Assembly: GCA_023101885.1 (NCBI GenBank)
Contig: JALPQD010000396.1
Location: 1,315,339-1,379,338 of the forward strand
Source: Typhlomys cinereus
Taxonomy: Eukaryota; Chordata; Mammalia; Rodentia; Platacanthomyidae
Direction of reading: 5' to 3'
Length of the DNA stretch: 64,000 nucleotides
A program made the position numbers and the translations under genes. Positions 24,848 through 36,834 of this stretch are shown here, in pieces; the stretch's first letter is position 1; each line of letters begins with the position of its first letter. The notes under the pieces were generated by a model, which worked only from the letters and a program-made list of their open reading frames with translations, made no database searches and was not told the DNA's origin.

Positions 24848-26940
24848 CACAGTCTCTCACTCCTGCACTACCCCAATTGCCCACATTGCTCCCACTCCAG
24901 AAAAATCCCATGCATTCCATGCTCCATAATAATTGCTCCTCTATTCAGCATAATTTATTAACATTCACCCACTAGCTCCTAAACGAAGCAGGAAGTGATC
25001 TGTTGCTAGAAGCAGATGCATTTCTTCTAAAGGTACAGTTAAACTACACTTGAACTACATTTACCTAATAGGGCAATTAAAGCTACCAAGATGTACAAGA
25101 AACAAAACTGATTCCACTCACTGGGAAACTTCAGGAACTTCTGAAATCAAGTTGAAACAGGCACAAAACAGGTCAGAAGCCAACCATATCTGGAATTTAG
25201 AATCTGAGGTAAGACTTGAGGAGGATATTTCTGTGACAATGTTGGTTTTGACAATTTCAATACAAACTATGAATTTAACATAGAACTTCATATGGAACAA
25301 TTTATACATAGCACAGCTATTTGTTTGGACACTTACTATGAGCCACAAGTTTGTTATAAAAAAACACATAGTGAATTGGTAAATGAAAGATGTGGTTTAC
25401 TTGGCGTATGGAACTTTGATTATACTGAAAGAAGTGAACAAATAAAACTCGGAGGTAAAAAATATGCTTTAAAAATACATGCCCAGAGAAAAATATCCAG
25501 GAACATAAAAATCAGTAAAAATTGACAAATAAAAAAGTGAAAGTGTGTGAAGTATATATTTGAGAAAATGTTAAAAGAAGATCCAAGAGTGATCTGTGTG
25601 GTTATCGGAGAAAAGAGTTATTGAAACAGGGCTGCTGTAAGATTAGGACAGAGGTGATATGACCTCACTTGAGTTTCATAATGATAATTCTATCAGTAGT
25701 TTAACATATTTCAATCCAGGGCAGATGGAAGAAGGAAGTCATCACATGCAACCAAACTAGAAATGGAGTCTAACACATGACTGAAGCAGTAAAGGAAAGA
25801 GGTCAGATCTTGAGATTATGTTGAAGTGCAGACAATAGGAATTCCTCATGGAAATGATTTAGGTTGGAGTGAGGACATTTGTGTTCAAGAGTTCAACATC
25901 TGAAAGAAGAGGAATATTCTATATGAAATTTGTAGGAATGAGGAATTGATTAAGGAAATTATTTTAGGTCATGTTCATATTAAGATGATTGCTCCTGTAA
26001 AGGAACTCTTATGAGACTTAGTGAAATAAACAACTCACTTCAGTCCACTTCTCTTTCTAAAATTTGTTCATCTTTATATTCTTACCACTTCAGCTTACCT
26101 CTTTCAGTCTTCTCACTTTAAATCCTAAACAAGCTGATAATTGTGTACCTAAACAAACCCTGACTCAGTAACGACATGTAGTCTCTTGGGGCCAGCTGGT
26201 CTAGGATTCACATGTACTTTCAAGAATAAAACTTCTCATAATCGTTCCCTTAAGGTCTTGTTAAACATTTTATTGGTATAATTTTCTAGAGACTTGTCTT
26301 GCTCTTTGACAGGTGCCATGCTGCCTTCTCTTTTTTTTTTTCTGTTTCCTGATCTCATTGAGATTTATGTATCTGTGGATTAGTAATCTATGTCACAATG
26401 ATAATGATGCTATTGTCTGTGAGCTCTCAGAGAAAGGGAATTTATGACCTTCCAATAAATTCCAAGACATGTTAATTGAGAAGTGCTTTGCTCATAAAGG
26501 GAGCACATCAGGACTGCAGCCTAGACTCTGGAGATAGACTGGAAAAGACAAAAGACAATGAATGTTGCTTCTCTAAAGCAAAGTTCTCTGCAGACTCCAG
26601 GTGAAACCCTTAACATACCAAGGCAAATAATGACTATGGAAGCTTCCACTAACTATTACTACCTTTAGACATTTTGATGGAGTTAATTGGGGCTCTCACC
26701 TACTCTTTCCTCTACAAGTACATTACCCATCTTGAAATTATGCGGAAGTTGCCAGAATGCTTTGTTCATTTTGTCATTCTACCAGGTCAGTCTGACATGT
26801 TTCTAATCACAGTGAGTTCTTCATTCTCCTATGGTCATTCACCTCAAAGTGCACTTCTCTATTTGTTACATTGATAATTTATTGTTAACAGGTGAGGTCA
26901 TTCCTGAGCACCTACTATTATATTCTATTATTCCACTCTA

Positions 26941-27125
26941 CCACTCCACTCCACTCCACTCCACTCCACTCCACTCCACTCCACTCCACTCCACTCCACT
27001 CCACTCCATTCCATTCTATTCTATTCTATTCTATTCTATTCTGTTTTGCTCCTTTCTGTTCCTTTCTTGTCCCTTCTGTTCCCTTCTGTTCTCTTCAGTT
27101 CTGGTCCATTCTACTCTATTGTATT
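26941..27125. repeat. Pentanucleotide satellite, (CCACT)n then (CTATT)n
   Basis: Thirteen consecutive CCACT units at 26941-27005 are followed by CCATT and CTATT units to about 27042, then degenerate (T/C)TGTTC units to about 27120. The homologous right-arm array at 53945-54150 has different units. Confidence 0.93.
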
Positions 27126-27289
27126 CTTCCGACATGCCCATACTCATCATTTTCTGTTGGGTTTTAGAAAATTTGATTTATCTTATCAATTCGTTAATGT
27201 GAAGAACTTATTTTGTAGGTCATTATTCATTACATCAGAGCATCTATTTAAATAAGGAATATTTTTAAAATTCTTTTTTATTTTATTCA

Positions 27290-27314
27290 ATTGTGTGTGT
27301 GTGTGTGTGCGTGC

Positions 27315-27355
<41 letters not shown>

Positions 27356-27566
27356 ATCACAGGCGAATTTGGGAACCACCATGGACCGCCTCCACCTCCT
27401 CCTTGTTTACTCTGCCCCAGGATTCACAGGCTCCACCCTACCAGGACCAGAAACACAGGCTGTCCCTGCTTCTGCCCGGTGTCTATACATGGGGTCTAGG
27501 ATCTGAACTCAGGACCTTCCGCCTGCAAGGCAGAGGCTTAACCCCTGAGCCACCTCTCCAGCCCCT
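27290..27566 (-). mobile_element. Young B2-like SINE with target-site duplication
   Basis: The same family as 4851-5100: (GT)n at 27292-27352 followed by the antisense body ending GAGCCACCTCTCCAGCCCC. AAATAAGGAAT lies on both sides (about 27250 and 27567). The right copy near 53745 is empty, so this is private to the middle copy. Confidence 0.85.
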
Positions 27567-28217
27567 AAATAAGGAATTTTTCTGAGGAAGCAAATGCAGA
27601 AATTTATACAAGTCTGCACTAAAGAGAAATTCATGCCTATTTTTTTCTCTACATTCTGCTAAGTCATTGTCTCATGATCATAGGACCCAATGCTTATTGA
27701 AATCCTCACTTATAACTATCATTTGAAACACTCTATCAATGAATACATTTGAGATAACATTTCTTGATAGAGAATTTTTTTGTGTTTGATAGCATTTCCT
27801 GATATTGAGAGTTGGTAAAGGTTCAATTTTCCAGTGTTATGTGGTACGAAAAAAAGTCCTATTAGGACCATTTAAATTTCGTTGCAAATATTTGAATGAA
27901 TACATTTAGTATACAAATTTTGAATTTCCAGTTATGTTAAATTCTAGAATCTTGATTTAAATTTATTGCCTATTTTGTGTATACCCACAAAAATGTTAAA
28001 ATATCTAATATTATATGTTTTATAACCTACTTAATTCGTTTTATTTTCCTCAATGTATTTTGGGTTTTTTTCATGATTCTTTGTATGTATATATGTATGC
28101 TCAAAAGAATATGATTGTGTGAGTTCCCATGCAGGCCACAAGGGTGACAGAAATAGTCTCAGATCAATGAAATGTAACATAAACCCTGGGCTCACTTGTC
28201 ACTTCCTCAACAGGCAT

Positions 28218-28904
28218 CATTTTTTTTAGCTAAACAAAACCTTTTAAATCTTTTTTAAAATTTATTATTTTTATTTTTCTGCTCATACAAACATAATAGG
28301 TACCCCTGTCCCCTCCCTCGCTCCACCCCTCCCTGGACCTCCCTGCTTCCACTCCCCTTTTCACCTTGCTTTCCCCCTTCCCTCCTTTTCTCCCAAGTGC
28401 TCCCTCCCCCCACCTCTGAAGCATCCTTTAATGTGTAAATCAAACTTTCCTCTGGGTCCTCCTCTCTGATGAGGTATAAGGACTCAGTAGCATTGCCTAG
28501 AACTCTTTCTTGTGTTCCCCTTAAGTATAGGAACACTATTATGGCTGTTAATCCCTTGCTTCTAAGAATCCTAGTGTCTTTAGTCCATGCTAGACTTTGA
28601 GGGGTCAATGATATGTTGGTCATTGCACAGATCATGCAGAGTCCTATTATAATTGCTTCAGACCTAACTTGTGTGGAGTATCTTGCAAATCATGACTCCT
28701 CCCATCCTTGGTCCATTTGTTTCCTTGGTGTTTAGTTTTCCAAGTTCTTTGTGCACTCTGGATAAGAGAGCTCTATCAGATATATGGTTAGATATGTGGG
28801 TTGCCTTTGTGCATGAGTTACAATCTCTTTGTCTGAACAGAAGCCCTTTAATTTCATAAGATCCCATCTGTTGAGTGTTGGTTGTATTGACGGCACTATT
28901 CTCA
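28218..28904 (-). mobile_element. Internally deleted L1 inserted into a SINE
   Basis: Antisense: a T-rich start, then the L1 3' UTR reverse complement to about 28680, then an ORF2 segment (around 28690-28900) with the intervening ORF2 end missing. The flanks CTCAACAGGCATC and CTCACCAGGCATC look like a target duplication. It splits a SINE that is intact at 53000-53243 in the right copy. Confidence 0.75.
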
Positions 28905-29257
28905 CCAGGCATCTTGATGTAGGATCTGAGGATCTGAACTCAGATCCTTGTGTTTAATAGGAAAGGACTCAAATATCTGAGCCATCTGTACGGTCTGATG
29001 TACTTGATTATTAAATCAGCATGTAATCTAATGCTGGACAGATGTTTCTAAATTTTGAAGTAGCTCACAACACAAGTATACATGTATTAAAGACCCTTCT
29101 ATTGATTTTGGCTTTATTATAGACATAAAAGCTCACTTTTCCCCATCTAAAATCCTAATTGAGATATACAGTAAATGTGTGGTCTGACGTTGTCTCCATA
29201 CTCCACAACAGCTCCTAATCATAATGTCCAACAAGAAACACCAAAATGGGACAGGTA

Positions 29258-29262
29258 CGTGG

Positions 29263-29318
<56 letters not shown>

Positions 29319-29598
29319 GACAGAGACAGAGACAGAGACAAGAGAGAGAGAGAGATCTGTGTAATCTGGGCACTGGGTATGCCTATGGATGTCCAAAGAA
29401 GATCTTGGGAGACATGCTGGATTACTCTGCATCCTTTTTGTTTTGATCTATGGTTTACCAGGCTGCATCTTCCAAGATTACAAATGCAGGCCGCTGCCAT
29501 TTCCACCCAGTATGTTTAGATGGGATCCAGGATCTAAACTCAGATTCTTCTGCATATGAGGTAAAGGTTTTAACCCCTAAGCCATCTTTCCAGCCTCT
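29258..29598 (-). mobile_element. B2-like SINE with GT/GA/GACA simple repeats
   Basis: The counterpart of 3124-3442 and 52401-52728. The simple-repeat part has become (GT)n-(GA)n-(GACA/GACAGA)n at 29265-29355. Confidence 0.75.
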
Positions 29599-30868
29599 GG
29601 AATGGAACATATGAGCCCTTATCCAATAACCATATGATCATTCTATGCAGTACACCTTATGAAATGTAGAATTTTCAGTGCTATTCGAAATCCTGTTTCT
29701 TTATGCAACTTTTCTCACTCTCTAGGATCCTTCAATTCAGTCTGTGGAATTTCCATTAGCACATCTAAAGAGACGGATACCATAATTGACTAAGCTTTTC
29801 CTTAACATTGAGGTCTTTTATTTTCAATCTCATGTTGGAAGGACAGCTTTATTAGGTATGGATTCTTTTAGTTAGTAGTATATTTTTTCTTTTGGAGATT
29901 TGACTCAAATATTTAAATGTTGACATTTCTTACTCTAAGCTCCAAGGTAATATTTTGAAGGTTGTTGAATGTGATAAATTACCTCCTTAGGCAGCCTTTA
30001 CTATTCTTTCAATAATTTTTAACAGTCAGATTGTGTGTCTTCCAGATTTTTCTCAATATAATCTCACTTTGAGTTCAATCATCTTTTTAAAAGTTTTCAT
30101 TCATGTATTTTATCAAATTTGAAGGTATAGGGCCATCTTTATTTTTAGATAATCCATGTCCCTGTCTGCAAACCCTTTCCTTTCTTCCCTTTATTCCTTT
30201 TTTCTGCTATATGTACTGATGACTCAGTTATCATTACTGATCCATTTCCATCTTTTCAGATTTTTTTCTTGTAACTATAGAAGTTGCTTATTAACCATGT
30301 CAACACTACTTCTAAAACACTATTTTTCAACTGCGAGTTTTCTTTCCTTTTTATAGTTTTGCTCTGTATTTTGTTTTTGATATTCCACATAGCTCATATT
30401 TTTTACTACTAAGTCTGTGTTTTCCTCTATATTTTGAATACTGTTTTGTAATCTTGATATAATTGTACAGTATAGTATAGTGTATTATAGTACAGTATAG
30501 AATAGTATAATTTAGTCTAGTAGAGACCTAATATATTATAAAGGTCTTCTCAAGAAGCTGATAGAAGAATGAGAATTGTATATGTCCATGAAATGGAGAA
30601 ATAATAGAGGTAGATTGATGTGAAATAGGAAACAAGGAAAAGAAACCTCCCACCAGCTCTCAAATGTGCAACACAAAAAACGGGACTTCTTGGAGAGTTC
30701 AGCTCTGTGACACTGGAAAATTGGCCAGTGATACCAGATTTGGTCTTCTCACCACCAAAATCATCTAGTAATATACTTTTGTTGGTTCAAGATACTCACC
30801 ATAGGTTACTTTCTTATGTTATCATTGTAAACTTGACTTAAAATAAAAATACAATTCAAAAAGAATCT

Positions 30869-31165
30869 TAAGGTCTGGAGAAATGAAGTAGGGGTAAAAG
30901 ATTTTCCTGAGAAGCAAAATGATCTGCAATCCCGGGTCCCAGGTAAATTGTAAGGTGCAAAAAATGAAAGCATGTAAATCCTGACCTGGCAAGGTGGAGG
31001 AAAGTAATGAATAAGTAGAACAATCTAAGATGATTCTTGATGTCCCCCTTGGGCCTCTGCAAACAAAATGCAATCAAGTGCTGAGGTAAACACACACAAA
31101 ATCACACACACACACACACACACACACAGTGTATGCACATACACACACACATACAAACAGTGTAT
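30869..31165 (+). mobile_element. B2-like SINE (uninterrupted copy)
   Basis: The same element as 4655-5210 without the nested young SINE; (CA)n lies at 31103-31128 and 31140-31152. It documents the empty site. Confidence 0.7.
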
Positions 31166-31565
31166 GCACATTCAGACAAATGCACATCCAATAGCAAATA
31201 CATAAATAAAAGAATTTTAGGAAATTACACAACATTATAATTGTTTCTTTAGATACATAACACTGGACTTTAGAGGATCTCTGTGTCATTTTGATTCTAA
31301 GATGATAAACATCTAAAACTCCATCTTGAACTCTTTGGAAAAATAAGGGTATGCATGGATTCCTTCAGTCAAATATAAATTCCACTAATTATATGCAACA
31401 CTACTATTCACTTCTCAGTAAACTAAATAAGCTATGATCATGATTAATGTTGTAGTATACAGAGTACTATGAAAATGAAAAAGAACAAAAAATACTTGAA
31501 ACATATGAATTCCAAAAAGAAACAAAGCCATGTGTTTCCTTAATGACATGTTGCTACATCAAAAT

Positions 31566-34116
31566 GACTTTGTATTGTAAACAGTGCTGCTATGAACATG
31601 GTCATGCTTGTGCTATCGAGGTGAATTTTTGCTGTATGGGGGGTTATTCCCAAAAGTGGAATCTCAGGGTCATATGGCATTTCAATCTTTAATCTCTTTA
31701 AGAATCTCCAGATGGCTCGCCAAAGTGGCTGTATGAGCCTGCATTCCCACCAGCAATGTAGGAGAGTTCCCCTCTCTCCACATCCTCTCCAGAATTTGTT
31801 GTTTGTGTTGTGGATTTTTGCCATCCTGACTGGGGTGAGATGATATCTCAGGGAAGTTTTGATTTACATTTCCCTGATGGCTAAGAAAGTGGAGCATTTT
31901 TTCAGATATTTGTTAGACATTATAATTTCATCCCTGGTAAAGTTTCTTTTAAGTTCCAGGGCCCATTTTTTAATTGGGACATTTGTTTCCTTAATGTTTA
32001 GTTTTCTGAGTTCTTTGTGCACTCTGGATAATAGAGCTCTATCTGATATGTGGTTCTGTGGATTGCCTGTGTGCTCGTGTTACAATCTCTTTATCTGAAC
32101 AGAAGCTCTTTAATTTTACCAGAACCAAACTGTTGAGAGTTGATAGCCATGATTATGCCATTGGATGTCCGTTTAGGAAATGTTGGCCTAGCCCAATCAT
32201 TCACCTATGGTTTTATAGTCTCTGGCCTTATATCAAGGTCCTTGATCCATTTGGAATTCAGTCTTGTACATGGTTACAAGTACGTGTCCTGTTTTAATCT
32301 TCTGCATGTGGAGATCCAGTTTTGCCAGCACCATTTGTTGAAGATACTGTTCTTTTTCCATTGGATTTTTTGGGTCCTTTTGTCAAAGATCAAATGGCTG
32401 CAGTTGTGTGGGCTTATATCTGGGTCTTCAACCCTTATCCATTGATCTGTGTGTCTATTTTGAAGCCAGTACCAGGCTGTTTTTATAATATTCAGTGCTT
32501 AATTTTCTGTGTCTGGGGTACTTCACTTAAGATAATTATCTCTAATTCCATCTATTTCCCAGCAAATTTCATTAATTCATCATAGAATACTACTCAGTCA
32601 TCAAAATGATGAATTAACAAAATTTTCCTCTTGTATTTCGATGGAACTCTCTTTCTTTAGATGAGGGAAGTTTTCCTTTATGATAATTTGAAAAATTTCA
32701 TCAGGTGTGGTGTGTTGGGATTCTTATTCTGTTATTCCATTAATCCACTGGTTAGGCTTCTTCAAGGTGTCCCATAAATCTTGAATATTCTTCTCGAGTA
32801 TTTTTTTTTTTTGGCTTTAACAACCTCTTCTATTGAGCTAGTTAGTTCTTCCACTTTGTCTTCAAGATCTGATATTCTATTTTCTGCTTCATTAGTTCTG
32901 CTGATAAGACTCTCTGCTTAGTTCTGGCTTGCAGATAACTTGTCTTTAAGTTAAATTTATACTCTGCTTGAAATTGTTTGAACTTCTGTATGCATATTTC
33001 TGTTTCTTGAACTGTATTTCTCATCTCCTCAAAGTGTCTGTTTTGTTCCTGTTCAAAGTGGTTGATGTAGTTATTTAAATCTGCCCAGATTTCCTTTTAT
33101 AGTATTGATCATAGTAAGGGTTAGGCTTTGAAAATCATTATCTTGAGTAAGGCTTTCTTGGCTATTTTCTGTGAGTTTGTTCTGGTTGGAATCTATCATC
33201 ATGAAGTTCATTCTTTCAGTAGGAAAGAATGTTGTCTTGGTTTTTGTTTCTCATTGATTTTTGCTGTGACCTCGGCATTTCTGTTTCATCTCTTAAGACT
33301 TTCTTTTTATTTCTGTGTCGTTTTGACTGAACAGATTAGATGGTACTAATATCCTTGAGGCATTATTATTAGTGTTTGTCTTGGAGTTGGGGACACGTGT
33401 TTGTTATTGGTGTTATTTCCTAGATGAAGCTATTAGACTTTTAGTATATCAATAACTTCAGGTTTAGTAGACAGGAAGTGAAGGTTAGTATGGTAGTGTA
33501 CTTTTTTGGTTTAATTCCTTGGTGATATGTGAAAGTGAAGGGTATAGCCCCAGAAGTTGTATGCGTTTTGGGGTGGCTATATGGAAAAGGTAATTGACAG
33601 TAACTAATAATTGAGAGGAACAAGATGGTAAAAAAGGGTTTATTTATCTTTGAGGTGGATGTACCCCAGATACTCTCCCATGTGATGGGATGATTTTAGA
33701 GAACTTCAGATGTATGGTGTTGGTTCCCTAGAGCTTTGCTTTGGTTTTCTATGGGCTCTGTTGAGTTCTGAGGAACAGGGAGTCTGCCCTGGTTCAGGTC
33801 CAGGGCCACAGGGCACCTTCCCCAGCACCAGAGCAGACAGGCTGCCAATGTGGCTGCTGGTGGAGCACACAGGTGACCTGGGACCTGGAAGGTGGTGTAG
33901 GTGCCTTACCTGAGGAGTAGGGAGTCTGCTCTGATCCACGTCATGGGCAGCAAGGCAGAGTGTCTAGTGTGATGGACAGACCACCTGGGACCTGGGGTGT
34001 GGGCTTATGGCCTTCCCCAGTGATAGAGCAGACTGGCTATTGCTTTGGCTCCTGGTGGGACGAGCAGGTGACTTGGGACCTGGGGCATGGTCTAGCAGCC
34101 TTACCTGAGGAGCAGG
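31566..34116 (-). mobile_element. Rearranged antisense L1 with 5' UTR monomers, 3' end missing
   Basis: Read on the minus strand: 5' UTR repeats (34116 to about 33330), ORF1 (about 33330-32620, including the coiled-coil region), a small inverted scrap near 32583-32620, and part of ORF2 ending at about 31570 within the C-terminal region. There is no 3' UTR or poly(A) at the left edge; instead it joins the truncated SIRP copy. All frames are broken. Confidence 0.8.
33775..34116 (-). repeat. L1 5' UTR tandem monomers, about 195 bp
   Basis: CCTTCCCCAG followed by an AGAGCAGAC(A/T)GGCT block occurs at about 33816 and 34011, and CCTTACCTGAGGAG near 33903 and 34099: the same order about 195 bp apart. 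In rodents such 5' monomers carry L1 promoter activity (family knowledge). Confidence 0.65.
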
Positions 34117-35069
34117 TTGTTCAGTAGATCAGCAACTCAGTTTTCAGCAACAATGCTGACCAATGGATTAATGCAATTTTTGTCTGCTGGCAAAGGGGTA
34201 GTAGGTCCTGCAAATGTCTTTATCATTTTGCACAGGAAGAGCATTTAGACAGCTGTGTCTACTTGTTACCCACTCATTAACCACAGCATACTTTAGAGAA
34301 ATAAAGAATTATAATATGGGATAAGCAACAAAGATGAAATTACACTGAAGAATGCAGAAAAACTACCATTGGATATGAGATACAATTGGAAAGAAGTGGA
34401 TGAAGAGAAGTATAAACAACTGACCATGGTGTGTTGGCACTGACTCTGTTTTGAATGTGATAAAGGAAGCAGTGGAAATAGTGGGAAGTTGGTTCCTGTC
34501 AGAAAAGAGATTATGGCTCAGAATACTGGACAACATGTAAGGCCTCATATAAAAGAAAAATTGGGGCAAACTCCAGCATTGAATGTGTGTATGATACCTG
34601 TTGGGTGCTAATTCCAACATAAAAAGAAGAATGAAAATTTACAAAGAAGAAATGATTCTTGCTTCACATGAGTATTCAAATAGTACTTACTTTATACATC
34701 TTTCCAATACATAAAACTGTAACTGAATTTTTCTAACATGTTTAACTACAGATTAATTGCTTTCCTTGTACACTTTCTTCTACATTTGTTAGTGGCAGTA
34801 TAAATATTTTTAATGTTTAAAAATATCATGAAGCTCAAAATGATTTTAACAGCTGAATATGGAAATTGTTTGAAAGGTTTTAGTTTGCAGGTATTCTTAT
34901 AATCATTCTTTTTCACAGACAACTAAGCCTGCCTATATCTGATGGAACACAGATGTTATAAGTGTTAAGGAGGAACATTATACATATTAACAGAAATTAT
35001 AAGCAGAGTGAAAGAAATGGAGTTTTTATATAGTGATGTCAAGAAAGTGTTTATGAAAAGTAATATTGG

Positions 35070-35172
35070 CCAAAGACAGAGAGAGAGAGAGACAGAGAGA
35101 GAGAGACAGAGACAGTGACAGAGGACAGAGAGAGAGACAGAGACAGAGACAGGGACAGAGACAGAGAGAGAG
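35070..35172. repeat. (GAGA/CAGAGA)n microsatellite in gene 2 3' flank
   Basis: A GA/GACAGA-rich tract of about 100 bp. The left-arm counterpart (about 13745-13775) is only about 30 bp of CT-rich sequence, so the right copy has expanded. Confidence 0.85.
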
Positions 35173-35735
35173 AAACCTATGCAGGTGTATCGAGAAGATA
35201 CAGAATAGTTTCTCTATTTAGTTAAATTTTACAAAGCATATTGGTGACTGTAATTTATGCTGGTATAATAAGTGTCCATTTGACTAATTATGTCTGGGGT
35301 TAGGGTACAAAGGGTACAAGGGAGGTAACACATGGCCAAACTGTGTACATTGTGTTATGTGGTTACAGGTTGAAATAGTCTGTGATGATTTACCATGGTT
35401 ATTTCACCTGAAGTTCAAATTATTGAATCTGGAATTGACCAGGATGAGATTACTTATATGCTAGAAAATTACAGTCACTACAAAACACATTCATTTTTTC
35501 TTTCAGGAGTAAAATTTTTGAAATTTACTCTTTCCAGAATGGATACAAACATTTTAAAGTTTGTATCATAGTATCTGAGCAATAGAAGAAATAGAAAGCT
35601 ATCAAAGTATTTTTGCCATGAGCAACAGGGCATATTAATTTAGATGATACAAGAATTTCTCATTGCAGAGTGAGGAAAGATATTTTACATGGAAGGAATC
35701 TGAGAACTACAGTAAAAAATGAATAAATAATTAAT

Positions 35736-35741
35736 TTTATT
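35736..35741 (-). promoter_or_regulatory. Candidate polyadenylation signal, gene 2
   Basis: The minus strand reads AATAAA about 985 bp beyond the stop codon, at the mirror position of the gene 1 candidate. The support is conservation between the copies only. Confidence 0.2.
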
Positions 35742-36059
35742 ATTAAAATCAAGACAGAATAAATTTGACAATAAATCTGCATAGTTGAAGGAGAATGGAA
35801 CAGAGATGACAGAATAGCACTGGAGAGCGTGGATTGTGCATGGGGTGACACACTAACTCATGCAAGGGACCAGAAACAGCCTGATATCCCCTGAATTTAT
35901 TTGCAGTCAGAATCCACAATATATTCTTTGGCCCCTATTTCAGACCATGTATGCATATTGAACTTTGGTTATCAATTCTTATGCTAAGGATCTGCACAGA
36001 GTTATGTTCCAGCAAGCATTCTAGGAGAGGAAATATTAAGAAGACAATCTATAAGAATT

Positions 36060-36285
36060 TCTCAAAACTTTATTTTTATTTACTTATTCATTCATTGACA
36101 TTGTGTAAAATGTGGTGACACATGCTCCATGGCTTTAGGCAGATGTCAGAAGTCAACTTTGTAGAGTTCTTTGTTTCCTTCCATCTTTAGGAAGGTTCCA
36201 GGGATTGACTAGGCCATCAGACTTGGTAGGGAAGCACCTCCATCTGTTGAACTATGCCTCTGTCTCCTCCTTCTTTTTCCAGGTT
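36060..36285 (-). mobile_element. B3/B4-like rodent SINE
   Basis: The mirror copy of 12645-12845, lying downstream of gene 2's last coding exon. Confidence 0.6.
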
Positions 36286-36722
36286 GTCCCTCCCCATGAA
36301 AGGTGTGGCAAAGATTGACATTTTCCTACAGTGAATGAGAATTAAAAGCGGTTATAGAGAGGCATGTTCCATTCAATAGTCTTCTCATCGCTCATGAATT
36401 GTAATGGCCTCCGTGCTGTTGCTTTCTTTCTACATCTCTTAAATGAATGAAACCCAGTTCTTGCCTGTTTCACATTGCTCTCTCATGGTCACAAAGAAGT
36501 GCCAAATCAGAAGCAGTCTTATAACTAACCATCTGTCTTCTAAAAATTGATCAAAATATATTTCTATTGTTCAATAGATTGCTACTTTCCAATGCTCTAG
36601 GCAAAACCTCCAGCTGAGCACTCACAGAAACACCTCTCTTCCACCTACTTTGTCTACCTCCTGCAAATCCTCGTCCTCAAATCCAAGAACTAACTATCAT
36701 ACCTTTGATTCTTGTAACTTAC

Positions 36723-36834
36723 AGTCAAGTCTTCTGCTTCCTGTAGATGTAGATGGCAGAGACACCAATCACTAGCAAAAGCTTGTGAATTAGGAGAATA
36801 GCTACAAGGACACTGGTAGGTGAGCCATCTTGTG
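36723..36834 (-). CDS. Sirpb1: Gene 2 exon 5: transmembrane segment, short tail and stop
   Basis: The acceptor TAG is at 36837-36835. The reading is [20 protein letters not shown] followed by a hydrophobic stretch, IYIYRKQKT and TGA at 36727-36725. The helix lysine (the HK pair) is conserved with gene 1. A donor GTAAGT begins at 36722, implying an untranslated downstream exon. One tyrosine precedes the basic tail, but there is no ITIM or ITAM spacing. Confidence 0.9.

Larger units (their letters stand above)
23600..31565 (+). pseudogene. Partial third copy of the SIRP unit: 5' flank and intron 1 only, exonless
   Basis: The sequence at 23940-24500 matches 63640-63100 in reverse, and 25030-25200 matches 62930-62760. 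It then jumps at about 25218 to sequence equivalent to 58640, so the segment carrying the signal-peptide exon is gone. It continues as 25230-27600 against about 58640-53700 and 29000-31560 against about 52960-50480. It stops at 31565, about 500 bp short of where a V exon should be. Orientation is the same as gene 1. It cannot encode a receptor. Confidence 0.8.

Noticed and set aside
35070..35172. Regular GAGACA units as a CRISPR-like array
   Set aside because: It is a simple microsatellite without unique spacers, in vertebrate DNA.
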